DNA of 16,943 bases from Conidiobolus incongruus B7586 (lineage: Eukaryota > Entomophthoromycota > Entomophthoromycetes > Entomophthorales > Conidiobolaceae): positions 1-16,943 of the forward strand of contig JNEM01011861.1 in the NCBI GenBank assembly GCA_000697335.1, read 5' to 3'. The number at the start of each line of letters is the position of its first letter. Position 1 is the first letter of the stretch. The notes under the pieces are model-generated. The model ran no database searches and was not told the origin of the DNA. It saw only the letters and a list, made by a program, of their open reading frames with translations. The position numbers and the translations under genes were made by a program. Of the stretch, positions 1-8,915 are shown in pieces.

Positions 1-1218
1 TTTTATTTGTAATTTTTAATTTTACTTTTATTAATAATAACATTATATTTTTAAAAAATAATATTAAAAAATTTAATATCTATAATATAAATATATTAAA
101 TATATATATATATATATTTAAGTTTCAATTTAATTAAATTAATATAAATAAAAAATAATTATATTATAATTTAATAAATCCTTGGAAAATAACTACAGTA
201 ACTATAATACAGCAAAAATTATCAAAATATAATCATAATCAAAGCTTTTAATTTAAATCATTATTTTTGATAAATTATATATATTTTTAATATTTTAATA
301 TAAAATAAAAAAATATTAAAGTTAAAATTATCCATTTTATCAATTCCAATAAATATATAGGTTTTTATAAATATATATTAAGTACTGTAATAGTTATAAT
401 AACATATAGTCTTTTTATTTATTATAGAAAATAGAATTAATTAATAATAAATTATATATTTTTTCATAAAATTATTTTTACTATAAATTGAAGATACTTA
501 TTATTTTACATAATAATCATAAAATAAATAAAACTAAAATTAAATAAATTTTCTATATAAACATATTACCAAGTAATATCATATTTAATATATTCACCAG
601 ATTATATTATATATGATTATTATCACATTGGATAATTAAAAATTATATTTATAGGAAGTAATTCTTATGAGTAAATTTAATTAGTTTATATTATATCAAA
701 TTTCAGTTTTCAATAAAAAAGCAGTTTTTTAGTTTTTAAAAGTTTGCCAAAAGCATAGCAAAGAGCTATTGATAATAAAGGAGACTATTAATTTTATACT
801 ATTATTTTTGTGCATTATATATCAATAATGATACTTGATTTAATTTGATTTTAAAATTTTGTCATTATTTAATTTTTATAGTAATAATAAAATCTAGATA
901 TTAAAATAATGATAAATACAATAGATAAATTTTATAACTAAATAATATTATAACCAAATGGTGATAAACCATTTTATCAAAAATTCTACAAGACTTTTTC
1001 ATATTGTATTAATGTAATATATATTATTAGAATCAAAAATGCTAATTTATAAGATATAACAAATTAGCCAATTTTTATAATTGAAATTTTAAATATTTAC
1101 ATTTTGAAATGTCCCACAATTTGAATTAACTAATGTAAACGGAATAGCCAATTAAATTTGTAAAAATTATTCATATTTGCTAAATCATTGCATAACAAAA
1201 ACATTTGTAAAAATCAAA
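1..1218. other. AT-rich spacer and 5' flank of NOP15
   Basis: No open frame of useful length, tRNA fold or recognisable repeat family is visible on either strand. The stretch is mostly A/T runs, with an (AT)n tract near 100-117. A short inverted repeat (AAATGG/CCATTT) lies at 956-974 and a 5-bp hairpin near 755-770; neither resembles a known element. The last 100 bases presumably hold the promoter and leader of the downstream gene, but I cannot identify a specific promoter motif. Confidence 0.6.
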
Positions 1219-2387
1219 ATGGCTCCAGCTAAAAAGACAAAAACTACTAATGGTACTAAAAAAGCCGAATCAAAACCTGCTGAAAAAAAAGTAACTAAAA
1301 ATAAGGCTGAAATTACTGAATCTGCCGAATCAAAACCTGAAGTTAAAAAGACCACCACCAAGAAATTGACCAGTAAAAAGACTAATAAAATTGGTATTTT
1401 TGATAATCTCTGTTTTATCTATTAATATTAATTGATTTTTAGCTGAATTACCTACTCCTCCTACTAAAAAACCCAATGCTAAGACTAAGGCTACTAAAGC
1501 TAAAAATGATAAAGAAGCTACCGCTAAACCCGCCAAAGAAACTAGCTCTAAAACTACTAAAACTGCTCAAACCAAAAATTCCAAAAAACCAGCTGCTAAA
1601 CCTGCTAAAAAAGCTGGTACTAAGAAATCTGCCAATGACGATGATGGTAAATTTACATTTTAGACTATATTCAATATTTATAATTAATTATTTATTATTA
1701 ACAGATATCGAAGCTGCTTTAGCTGATGCAATTGACAGTAGTGAAAACGAAGACTCCTCAGATGAGGAAGAAGAGGAAAAAGACGATTTCGAAGCTATTG
1801 AATCTTTAATTCCTTTTGATAAATCTTATAGATCAGCTTTGGCCAAATTAGAAACTCAAATTAAGAAAGGTTCTGATACCCGTACCGGTGTTGTATATGT
1901 TGGTCGCATTCCCCACAAAATCCAAGAACGCGATCTTAAGGTATATTTTGGTCAATTTGGACCTATTGCTCACCTCAGAATTGCTCGTAACCCCTTGACT
2001 GGCCGCCCCCGTCACTATGCTTTCATTCAATACAAGAGTCAAGAAGTTGCTGATATCGTTGTAGAGACCATGGACAATCACTTGTTCGGTGGCAGATTAT
2101 TGAAGGTCAAGTCAGTACCCAAGGACAAGGTTCATCCCATGCTTTTCACTGGTGAACGCTCAAGACCCAGAGAAGTTTTGAATCGTAAGAAGGTTCAAGC
2201 TAAGATCACCAAGCAAAAGGAAGCTAAGCTTACACCTCACATCAAAAAGAGAATTGAAAATGAAATGGAAAAGACACAAAAGGCCATTAAAGAAAGTGGT
2301 ATCAAATACGAAATTCCCAAGAAACTGTTAGAAAAGAAAACTGATAAGCCTTTACTCGAATCCAAAAAAGCTAAATCCAAGAAATGA
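1219..2387 (+). CDS. NOP15: Nop15/NIFK-like nucleolar RNA-binding protein (one RRM, lysine-rich N-tail)
   Basis: Three exons, 1219-1393, 1443-1646 and 1705-2387, encode 353 residues. The introns are 49 and 58 nt, GT-AG, and both split a codon after its first base. Residues 1-126 form a low-complexity Lys/Ala/Thr/Pro tail like a histone H1 tail. Residues 137-155 are an acidic Ser/Asp/Glu block. An RRM spans about 188-266, with RNP2 VYVGRI (190-195) and RNP1 RHYAFIQY (229-236). The C-terminus is a basic helix ending in Lys. The motif order VYVGR.P, YF.QFG, ARN..TG..RHY.F matches Nop15 of yeast and NIFK of animals, which act on pre-60S particles and ITS2 processing in the nucleolus; that role is inferred from the family. 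Yeast Nop15 is about 220 residues, so the N-terminal tail here is a long addition. I chose the ATG before APAKK because it begins the basic tail; an in-frame upstream start at 1177 would add 14 residues and looks less likely. Confidence 0.9.
1264..1339 (+). repeat. Short direct repeat within the NOP15 lysine-rich tail
   Basis: The 16-mer GCCGAATCAAAACCTG occurs at 1264-1279 and again at 1324-1339, exactly 60 nt apart. It encodes AESKP twice at a 20-residue spacing, each time followed within three residues by a KK pair. This looks like a local in-frame duplication that lengthened the tail. Confidence 0.75.
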
Positions 2388-3734
2388 GTTCCTAATCTTA
2401 AATTATTTCACATCTTGATAGAATCTTTATACACATATAATATACAATATAAACAGTATTTATAAAAAATTAAATTTCAATTTTTCTATTATATTAGATA
2501 TTTTCAGAGGATCTTGAATTCAATTCAATACTTTTTATAATAAATTGAGTTCATTGTTTTTTTATTTCAATTTTATCAAAAATTCATGTTACATTTTATT
2601 TGAAAATTATGGGCTCCATAAATTCAACCACAATCTAAAAGAATGAAAAATTTTGAATTTCAGCAGGTTTTATAATAATTATAATATTCAAAAATGCACA
2701 TGATATTAAAATAAATTAATAACTAAACCAAACCAATATTTTTGGAATTTTCATTCATCAGTTTAATATTAGAACTCTCATAATATAATGGCAATATCAT
2801 TTTATCGAATTATTTCTAATTAGTAATTGACACGAATTTTTTGAACAAAATAACTGTTATCAATGTTAATTATTTTATCTGGTAGATATATTTATTAATA
2901 TCTTCTATTATATAAATAATTAATATTATTTCATTTCCGTCATTTAAAAATTAACGCTAGTACTCATAAATCAATGCATTTATCTTGTCCCTTTACAAGA
3001 TTATATATAACTCTAAATTTTAATATTTGAAATGTAAATAATGTTTCTTAAAAGATTTTTTTCAATTATGTCATTCCAATCAAAGTATTTAAAATTACTA
3101 TTTTATATACTGATTAAATTGTCATACGATTATTAAAACAGACGATAAAATATTCTGAAAATTATCTATCGATATAAAAAATATTTATTGTTTATACATT
3201 CAAAATTCATCGCATCTAACAATTCAAATAAAATATAAATGTGTCAATATTGGATAATTTTCAAATTTACAGATATTCACATTAAATTTTGTATATGCTG
3301 ATGCCATTCAAACATAAAAATCAATTTATAGTAATATTTATAGTTATATTATTAATATCAATTGATTCATCAATTTGAAAGTATTTAAAACAAAATCAAA
3401 CTATTTATTCATTAAAACTAAAATTGAAAAGATATTCAAAAGTTTTAAATGACGAATTTAAAACAAAGTTAAAATTTAGCTATTGAAATATGATTATTAA
3501 ATGTATTAAACAATTTTAATAACTGAAAATGATTTTAAAAAATTTAATGGCATGTATTATGTTAAATAATAACAATAATAGTACACTAATAGCTTATTTA
3601 GATATTGTTTAACATAAAATAAGCAGCAGAATGTAGATACTATCGAGATCAGCTGCAATAATGATTAAATAATATTTTTACAGGAATATTTTGATTAATT
3701 TAAATGAATATCCAAATCTCCAAGAATTAGATAT
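2388..3734. other. AT-rich spacer between convergent NOP15 and PKA genes
   Basis: This is the 3' flank of two convergent genes. No gene, RNA fold or transposon-like structure is recognisable. A slightly less AT-rich patch at 3620-3660 holds only a 16-codon open frame and no convincing homology. Confidence 0.55.
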
Positions 3735-3855
3735 CTAAAATAATTTAAATATCGCATAGCTATTAAATTAAAAAGACTTACATTCTTAATCAAAACTATA
3801 TAAAGTTTTCTATAATCAAATGAATTTAGTCATAAGATTGGGTTAGATATCATAC
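3735..3855 (-). other. Two intron-like segments in the 3' flank of the PKA gene
   Basis: On the minus strand, 3855-3810 runs from GTATGA to TATAG (46 nt). It contains CTAAC and TGACTAA, which could serve as branch sites. After a 28-nt putative exon, 3781-3735 runs from GTAAGTCTTTTTA to TTTTAG (47 nt). Its donor shares 13 bases with the confirmed PKA intron donor. Both lengths match the real introns of this window. They lie 71 bp beyond the PKA stop, so they would be 3'UTR introns or part of a small unrecognised transcript. No known protein appears in the exons they define. Confidence 0.3.
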
Positions 3856-3925
3856 GAGTAAGTGAATTTCAGATCATTTATATGATTTTAAAAAGATTGA
3901 AATTTGATAAAAATGATTGATCTAT

Positions 3926-5085
3926 TTAAAAGTTTACAAAAAGGTCGTGATAGGGATCCTGTTCAAAATTGTTACCATAAACTTCAGCAGTTTCGGGATA
4001 GACATCATAATTGCTCATATCACCATCTCCATTCACCATTGGGATGATTGGGGGTAATACTTGGCGCTTTTCAAGTCTATTCCACTCCATATCAAAGAAC
4101 CATTTGTGATTTTTAATGTCATTAACACCTCCCTTCAAATTACCATAGCGTTTGGATAGATCCTGAGTCAATAACCTTTTGACCAAATCTTTTGCGAGTG
4201 GGTCGAAAAAGCTGGGAAATCGAGGGTGGCCAGCTAAAATTTTTTCGTACAATTTAACTTGGTCTTCGTCGTAAAAGGGAGGGCAACCAACCATCATTTC
4301 ATAAATTAAAATACCTAAGGAATACCAATCCACAGCCCTTCCGTAACCTTTGGAGTTAATTACTTCTGGAGCAAGGTAATCCGGAGTACCACAAAGAGTC
4401 CAAGTAACGTCGGGAACATATTTGGCGAAACCGAAATCCGTTAATTTAATATGACCTCTCGAATCTAGTAAAATATTTTCAGGTTTTAAATCTCTATAAA
4501 TAATATCTAAAGAGTGTAAAAATTCAAAGGCTAAAGTTACTTCAGCTGCATAAAATTTGGCTACATGACCTGGGAATCTCTAAAGATTAAAGAAATAAAT
4601 AATTTAAGTAATGATAAAATAAAAAGACTTACCTGAAACTTCCTTAAATAACTAAATAGTTCACCACCTGCGATATAGTCCATAAATACGAAAAGGTTGA
4701 CGGAGTCTTGAATAGTGCCTAAGAGTCCAACCAAAAAGGGATGTTGACAAAGTTGAAGGACTCTTTTTTCGTTGTGAACGTGTTCTACTTGCTTCAGTCT
4801 GACTATTTCCGATTTTCGGAGTACTTTCATTGCGTAGAACTTTTGATTCAGTTTCCTTTTTACTAGGTGCACCCTACCGAAAGATCCGGTGCCCAGTGTA
4901 CGTAAAATTTCAAATTCATTCAGACTTAGTTGGGGTGGAATACCTTGATGAAGATTAGGGGTTGAAGGACTGTCCACAATATTCGACTTTTCAGGAGATC
5001 CGGAAGGGTCGACCTCTTGAGGCAGCGTGGACGATGCAGCTCTAGCCGGAGTGAATCGCATGCAAGAAGTGAGAGGGGATGCCAT
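3926..5085 (-). CDS. TPK: cAMP-dependent protein kinase catalytic subunit (AGC kinase)
   Basis: Two exons, 5085-4633 and 4579-3926, flank one 53-nt GT-AG intron in phase 0 and encode 368 residues. The first 55 residues are a Ser/Pro-rich leader. The kinase domain begins at about residue 58. It has the glycine loop GTGSFG (65-70), AMK with catalytic Lys87, Glu106 of helix C, YRDLKPEN with catalytic Asp181, DFG (199-201), the activation-loop Thr212 in WTLCGTPDY, and APE (221-223). The AGC C-tail ends exactly in FVNF, the FxxF hydrophobic motif of PKA, preceded by DPYHDLF as in fungal Tpk/Pka1 proteins. The product should be the serine/threonine kinase released from a regulatory subunit by cAMP, acting in cytosol and nucleus on nutrient and growth signalling; this role is family knowledge. 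All catalytic residues are present. Another AGC kinase such as Sch9 is unlikely because the tail is short and typical of PKA. Confidence 0.95.
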
Positions 5086-5400
5086 AATGGTAATATATTA
5101 GAGATGTATAAGTTTTAAAGCTATAATACACTTGATAATAGTATTTGATAAGTTATAAAGAATTATAATCAAAATAGTGGTTAGTAAACAAAAGTTGGTT
5201 TTTTGGTAAAATACAAGTTTATGTCAAATGTTAAAAAAAGGGATAAGCTCTCAACTAAATAATCATGAGTTAATTTAAGTGATTATTATCTATTTCAATT
5301 TTATAATATTAGTGAGCTTGGAATCGATTGGTTGGTGATTAGGTTTTGAATGTGAGATTCTTTGAGTGTTCAATGAGATCCAAGTATCTGTTTGCATTGA
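5086..5400. other. Upstream region of the PKA gene
   Basis: This stretch holds the presumed PKA promoter and leader, which read toward decreasing coordinates. No clear TATA or regulatory motif can be named. The part at 5300-5400 is less AT-rich than its surroundings. On the minus strand it carries a 35-codon open frame beginning MQTDTW (ATG near 5397), in the same frame as the fragment at 5401-5521 and separated from it by a TAG. I do not recognise its product. Confidence 0.4.
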
Positions 5401-5521
5401 CTATATTGCGCCAATCTCATCCTCATACCTTTTAATTAAATTACGAATCCATTCTGAGTTACACCCCCTTTCTATCATTCTCAACAGTTTATTATTAGAT
5501 TCCTTGTTAATATCATCACCT
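5401..5521 (-). CDS. Partial MOZART1/Mzt1-like C-terminal exon (possibly a relic)
   Basis: The minus strand encodes 39 residues from GDDINKES to RYEDEIGAI, ending in TAG (5403-5401). Its composition is clearly less AT-rich than the flanks. A plausible acceptor (TTATAG) ends at 5522. The pattern KLLRMIERGCNSEWIRNLIK lines up with the gamma-tubulin-complex recruiter MOZART1, whose conserved part reads roughly L..L.E.GVNPEALA.VIKE, with identical spacing of Gly, Asn, Glu and Lys. GDD..KES would correspond to the GLD.E(T/S)L segment. In that family the protein is about 60-85 residues and helps recruit gamma-tubulin complexes. I could not find an upstream exon with a start codon, so this is either the last exon of a gene with a longer intron or the remnant of one. 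A chance open frame is possible. Confidence 0.3.
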
Positions 5522-6339
5522 CTATAATTATCATTTACAAGTCACAAATTAATATTATTGAACATTATAAATTTGAAAATTTATGTATAAAATTCCTAAA
5601 TAATTCAAAGTATATATAAAAACAATCAATATATCTAGATTACATTTATTAAATAAAATTAATTCAAAAATTATTTATTAGTTAATTCATATATTACATT
5701 GATTTATACTGATAATATTTGATAGAGATAATTTTAAGTTAAAGATGATAAACTGATATATAGTTGATACATTTAGATGAATAAATGCAATATTCTTAAA
5801 GAATAATGATAAATTTGCAATTGTGAACTTAATCAATTGGTTAATAATTATCTACACAGTAACTTTAATGATTATATACAACCTGTTATAATGCTATAAT
5901 TTTAACTCATTTTATGGATTAAAATAAATGATGAAATAGTGTTTATTTTCTAAAATCACAAATTGTCAATATTCTTTTAATTTAATATTATAAAATACTA
6001 ATACCAATTATAATCATATTCTAAAATGATTTTGAATGATTAACCCTTAAATTAATATAACTACAATCACTTATTAAAAAGTTTTAACTAAAACCTAAAA
6101 ATATGTGTATATAAGGATAGGTTTATAGAATTTTGATTGAATTGTTTGTCGGAAACTTATTTGGAAATTTTACTAAATTGGAACTAATCAAAAACAATTG
6201 AAACTTGGGTATCGGTTTGAAATTGGTTGAAATTTCGACAGTATGGTAATATTTGGAATATGGAAGCTACAATTTGAAAATATAGAAAGTAAATTAAAGA
6301 TTGACTTGTAAAGTGCATATTTATTGAATCAATTGTTAA
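5522..6339. other. AT-rich spacer upstream of the MOZART1-like exon
   Basis: No first exon for the fragment at 5401-5521 is evident: the minus-strand ATGs here open only short frames. A 44-codon open frame (6318-6184, minus) lies just past the BXI1 stop but looks like no known protein. No RNA gene or repeat family is recognised. Confidence 0.5.
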
Positions 6340-7179
6340 TTAATCGTCATTACTTGAATCGAAAGCCCTCAACAATCTCAAAATAGCAATAAATAAATTG
6401 ATAAAATCTAGATAGAGTTCCACACTAGCTATTATATACTCTTCGGGGGACACTCGAGTCATTATCATTTGGGTATCAACCATGATGAGAGCACTGAAGA
6501 TAATGGCGGAAGCGATGGAGACGGCAAGTTCGAAGAAGGAATTGAAGGGGATGAAAATTTGGACGATGCCCACTAGGATTAGGCCCCAAAGACTCATGAT
6601 GAGATACGGCTCCCAGCTCGTGAAATCGTAGCGAGATTGCATAGCTATGAGGGTGAGGCTGACGAAAATGCCCAAAGTGACTAGGAGTGCTTGCAATACG
6701 ATAATCGTATTGTAATAACTGATTAATGTACCTAAGCTCAAACTCTCCAGCAGAGTAAACGATGTCAACAAAATGAAATTCGTGGGGTAGGACTGTCTCT
6801 TCCAAATGAGTGCAAATAGGTTAAGAATACTTAGGACAGCTGCAACAATAGGTATCCATTGATTCCTAAACAAAAACAAATTCAAATGGGGTTCAAAACT
6901 AAACAAACCTGCAACAACGGAAGTGAGTCCTAACTGACATACTAAAATAAAATAAACCTTGCGAATGAAAGCATTTCGAATACTATTGTCGCTCTGGCCA
7001 ACTGTCACACCATATTGGAAATCTTGGGGAATGTGGGTATTATATGTATTGTAGTGGTTGGAGGTATTACCTGAGGTCAAGTAATTATTGTGGCCATATT
7101 GAAATCCTTTGTTAATGGGATTGGTTTCAGAGTATTGGGGTGGTGGATTTGGAATGGAATTGTAATGATTGCTGTTCAT
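6340..7179 (-). CDS. BXI1: Bax inhibitor / LFG (TMBIM) family seven-TM protein
   Basis: A single exon encodes 279 residues. An N-terminal Asn/Tyr/Pro-rich cytosolic region (1-65) carries PPQY (13-16), a PPxY motif that binds WW domains such as those of Rsp5/Nedd4 ligases. Seven hydrophobic segments follow at about 74-93, 107-126, 134-153, 157-180, 191-211, 216-238 and 257-270. Family signatures are visible: SWEPYL after TM4, MVDTQMIM with Asp235, and SPEEYIIASVELYLDFINLF with Asp258. These two aspartates correspond to the di-aspartyl pair that senses pH and gates Ca2+ leak in bacterial YetJ. The family (yeast Bxi1/Ybh3, animal LFG4) sits in ER, vacuole or Golgi membranes and influences Ca2+ homeostasis and cell death. 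I chose the ATG of MNSNHYN; an in-frame ATG 39 nt upstream (7218) is possible. Confidence 0.93.
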   Translation of the reverse strand: MNSNHYNSIPNPPPQYSETNPINKGFQYGHNNYLTSGNTSNHYNTYNTHIPQDFQYGVTVGQSDNSIRNAFIRKVYFILVCQLGLTSVVAGLFSFEPHLNLFLFRNQWIPIVAAVLSILNLFALIWKRQSYPTNFILLTSFTLLESLSLGTLISYYNTIIVLQALLVTLGIFVSLTLIAMQSRYDFTSWEPYLIMSLWGLILVGIVQIFIPFNSFFELAVSIASAIIFSALIMVDTQMIMTRVSPEEYIIASVELYLDFINLFIAILRLLRAFDSSNDD

Positions 7180-7458
7180 TAAAGAAAAATAAACAATTTG
7201 AAATTTAGATACATTCATAATATTAAAAAATCATTAAATCATCATTATTTTTCCAATTACTTCCTTTTTGAGTTAAAACATTAATTTTTGATTGTATATA
7301 TTTTGAAAATGGTAAATTTTGCAAAAGTATTTGGGTCTTAAATTATGAAAATTACTCAATATATATAATAAACATATTATATAAATTTATTTATCACATA
7401 AATATAGAAATCAATTAAATAGTATATTATTGCATTTTTCTAACAGTACTTTGATAAA
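7180..7458. other. Spacer 5' of BXI1
   Basis: This stretch is the presumed BXI1 promoter and leader on the minus strand plus AT-rich sequence. No named element is recognised. Confidence 0.45.
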
Positions 7459-8208
7459 TCAATCCATTGACAGTAGTTGATAACTTTTTAATTTCTGTTT
7501 GATATCATTCATCACAATTTTTTCTAAACCTCAACATCGCATTGTATTAATCTAAGATATTAATTGAATAAAGCGTATGGTGTATGGTGTATGGTGTATG
7601 GTTATTTGATTAATTGCCCAGTTCTTCCGCTTAATAGATCCTAAACTCCTCGAATGATTGATTGTCGTTTATCATACTCTTCTTTCGTCATAAGTATCAT
7701 GTGAGCTATTTGTCTCTCTAGATTGTTTCAGTTTATATATTAATATACATTTATATGAATTATTTGAAAGATTATCACTATAGGTATTGGTAGTGTTACC
7801 GATATTGGTATTGGGTTCAATAAGAAATTCTCTTAGTTTCTCAATTTTTTCACATTCTTTCTATTAGTTTATTACCATCTTTAGTTATATTACCTCATCT
7901 CTATATTTCTCATTGATTCTTTATATTTGTGATGCTTCATTCTCCCTCTGCCTCCATATCTATGCCTATCAGAACTACTTTCCCTATTCCTTTTTCTTTT
8001 GGATTGCGAGTTTTTTATACATTATGATGCTTGTAATCGGAATAATGGGGTGTTTATACTTTCTCTAACTCTGACTCTATCTCCGTCTCTAATCTATCCA
8101 TATTTTAATTTCTGTCTTTATTCCTTCCTCTACTTTTATCCCTATAACTATTATAATTTCTTACTTCATCTTTATCCTATTTCCTTTTTTAACTCTTTCA
8201 TATTCCAT
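7459..8208 (-). pseudogene. ARL6IP4: Decayed SR-25/ARL6IP4-like splicing-associated protein gene
   Basis: Three blocks on the minus strand, in the right order, match the SR-25 family (ARL6IP4/SRp25, nuclear RNA-splicing-associated protein). First, 8208 to about 7890 is a degenerate Arg/Ser/Asp/Lys-rich region, for example SKRKRNRESSSDRHR near 8000, as in the RS-type N-terminus. Second, 7706-7602 encodes MTKEEYDKRQSIIR followed by SGRTGQLIK, which resembles the family core MTKEE(Y/W)E.RQS.IR..DPETGR.RLIKG. Third, 7538-7461 encodes DVEV and then, one base out of register, LEKIV, which resembles the GDGEVLEEIV that normally follows. The gene is broken by several in-frame stops (one inside the core between IIRGV and DLL), at least one frameshift, and about 60 extra bases between LIK and DVEV that include the tandem repeat at 7575-7602. 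Pro-to-Leu changes at two conserved prolines fit C-to-T drift. Reading it as a working spliced gene would need many non-standard introns, so I call it a pseudogene. Confidence 0.7.
7575..7602 (+). repeat. Heptamer tandem repeat, GTATGGT x 4
   Basis: Four perfect head-to-tail copies of GTATGGT (ACCATAC on the minus strand) fill exactly 28 bp. The tract starts where the conserved SR-25 core of the neighbouring pseudogene stops. It occupies sequence the family does not have, so it looks like a post-decay slippage expansion. Confidence 0.9.
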
Positions 8209-8380
8209 ATTCAATTATTAAACGATCTAATTTAAACCCAAACTGGGTATAATTAATCAAGAATAGAAAAATATTACTAATCCCATAATAATATTAAGAA
8301 ATTAACCAAAAAATAAATTAATTTTTAAACTATAATTAATCCGAAAATAATTTTTGAACAATAATAATAAACTAACAAAA

Positions 8381-8674
8381 ATGAGTCACGAACCTTCAGT
8401 CTTCGACAAAATGAAAATGGGCTTCGTTATGGGAGGAGTCGTAGGTGGTTGTATGGGTTTTGTTATTGGCTCATTTACCGTACTCAATTACGGCCCTGGA
8501 CCTGGTGGTTATATGCGAACTATCGGTCGCCATATGTTGAACAGTGGTGGTATGTTTAGTGTGATTATGGCCTTTGGTTCAATCATTAGGAATGAACAAA
8601 TGAAACTTACTCAACACAATATTTATAAGAGAAATTATCAAGTTAGAGTGATTGAAAGACCTAAGCTTATTTAA
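8381..8674 (+). CDS. MGR2: Mgr2/ROMO1-family inner mitochondrial membrane protein
   Basis: A single exon encodes 97 residues. The first membrane segment (about 13-36) is a glycine-zipper type, MGFVMGGVVGGCMGFVIGSF. The loop contains YGPGPGG.MRTIG (37-49), and the second membrane segment is about 54-70, ending FGSIIR. This GPGP..(V/M)RT.G...GSIIR pattern is diagnostic of Mgr2 (fungi) and ROMO1 (animals). Mgr2 couples the TIM23 presequence translocase to its motor and gates lateral release of proteins into the inner membrane. The basic tail from residue 71 makes the protein longer than the 79-residue human ROMO1 and shorter than the roughly 113-residue yeast Mgr2. The start is the ATG after ACAAAA; no intron is needed. 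Confidence 0.93.
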   Translation: MSHEPSVFDKMKMGFVMGGVVGGCMGFVIGSFTVLNYGPGPGGYMRTIGRHMLNSGGMFSVIMAFGSIIRNEQMKLTQHNIYKRNYQVRVIERPKLI

Positions 8675-8915
8675 AAATATAAATTAAAATAAATATTATT
8701 ATTCAATTTAGTATTTATTTAATTTCTTTTTCTTGTTTATATTTATTGATCAATAAAATGTGGGTTTATTTATAAAAAAATATATCAATATTTAATTTAA
8801 ATAATTTTACCTAACTTATATATTTTGAAATATAATTTGGTAACAAAGTCCCATATTTTTAATTTCCTTATTTTTATTCATAAATTTAACAAAAACCCAG
8901 TACCATTTTTTTACA

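Noticed and set aside
956-974. Inverted repeat AAATGG/CCATTT
   Set aside because: Six-base stem in very AT-rich sequence; expected by chance and tied to no gene.
1330-2081. Minus-strand open frames opposite the NOP15 exons
   Set aside because: Antisense shadows of the lysine-rich tail and RRM; no independent signals.
2388-2465. In-frame open stretch of about 26 codons after the NOP15 TGA as another read-through candidate
   Set aside because: It encodes no coherent segment and looks like ordinary AT-rich UTR; it serves as a caution for the orphan gene case.
5404-5431. GTATGAG...ATATAG as an intron within the MOZART1-like fragment
   Set aside because: Only 28 nt, far shorter than any supported intron here, and removing it gives a frame that soon ends.
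6184-6318. 44-codon minus-strand open frame (MHFTSQSLIYF...) just after BXI1
   Set aside because: No recognisable family, UTR-like composition, and placed within what should be the BXI1 3' flank; probably chance.
6476-6805. Second minus-strand open frame overlapping BXI1 (109 codons)
   Set aside because: Alternate-frame shadow of the BXI1 coding sequence with no family features.
7999-8235. Plus-strand open frame rich in Tyr, Phe, Leu and Ser
   Set aside because: It is the antisense of the RS-rich part of the SR-25 pseudogene; the pyrimidine-rich strand gives a spurious hydrophobic frame.
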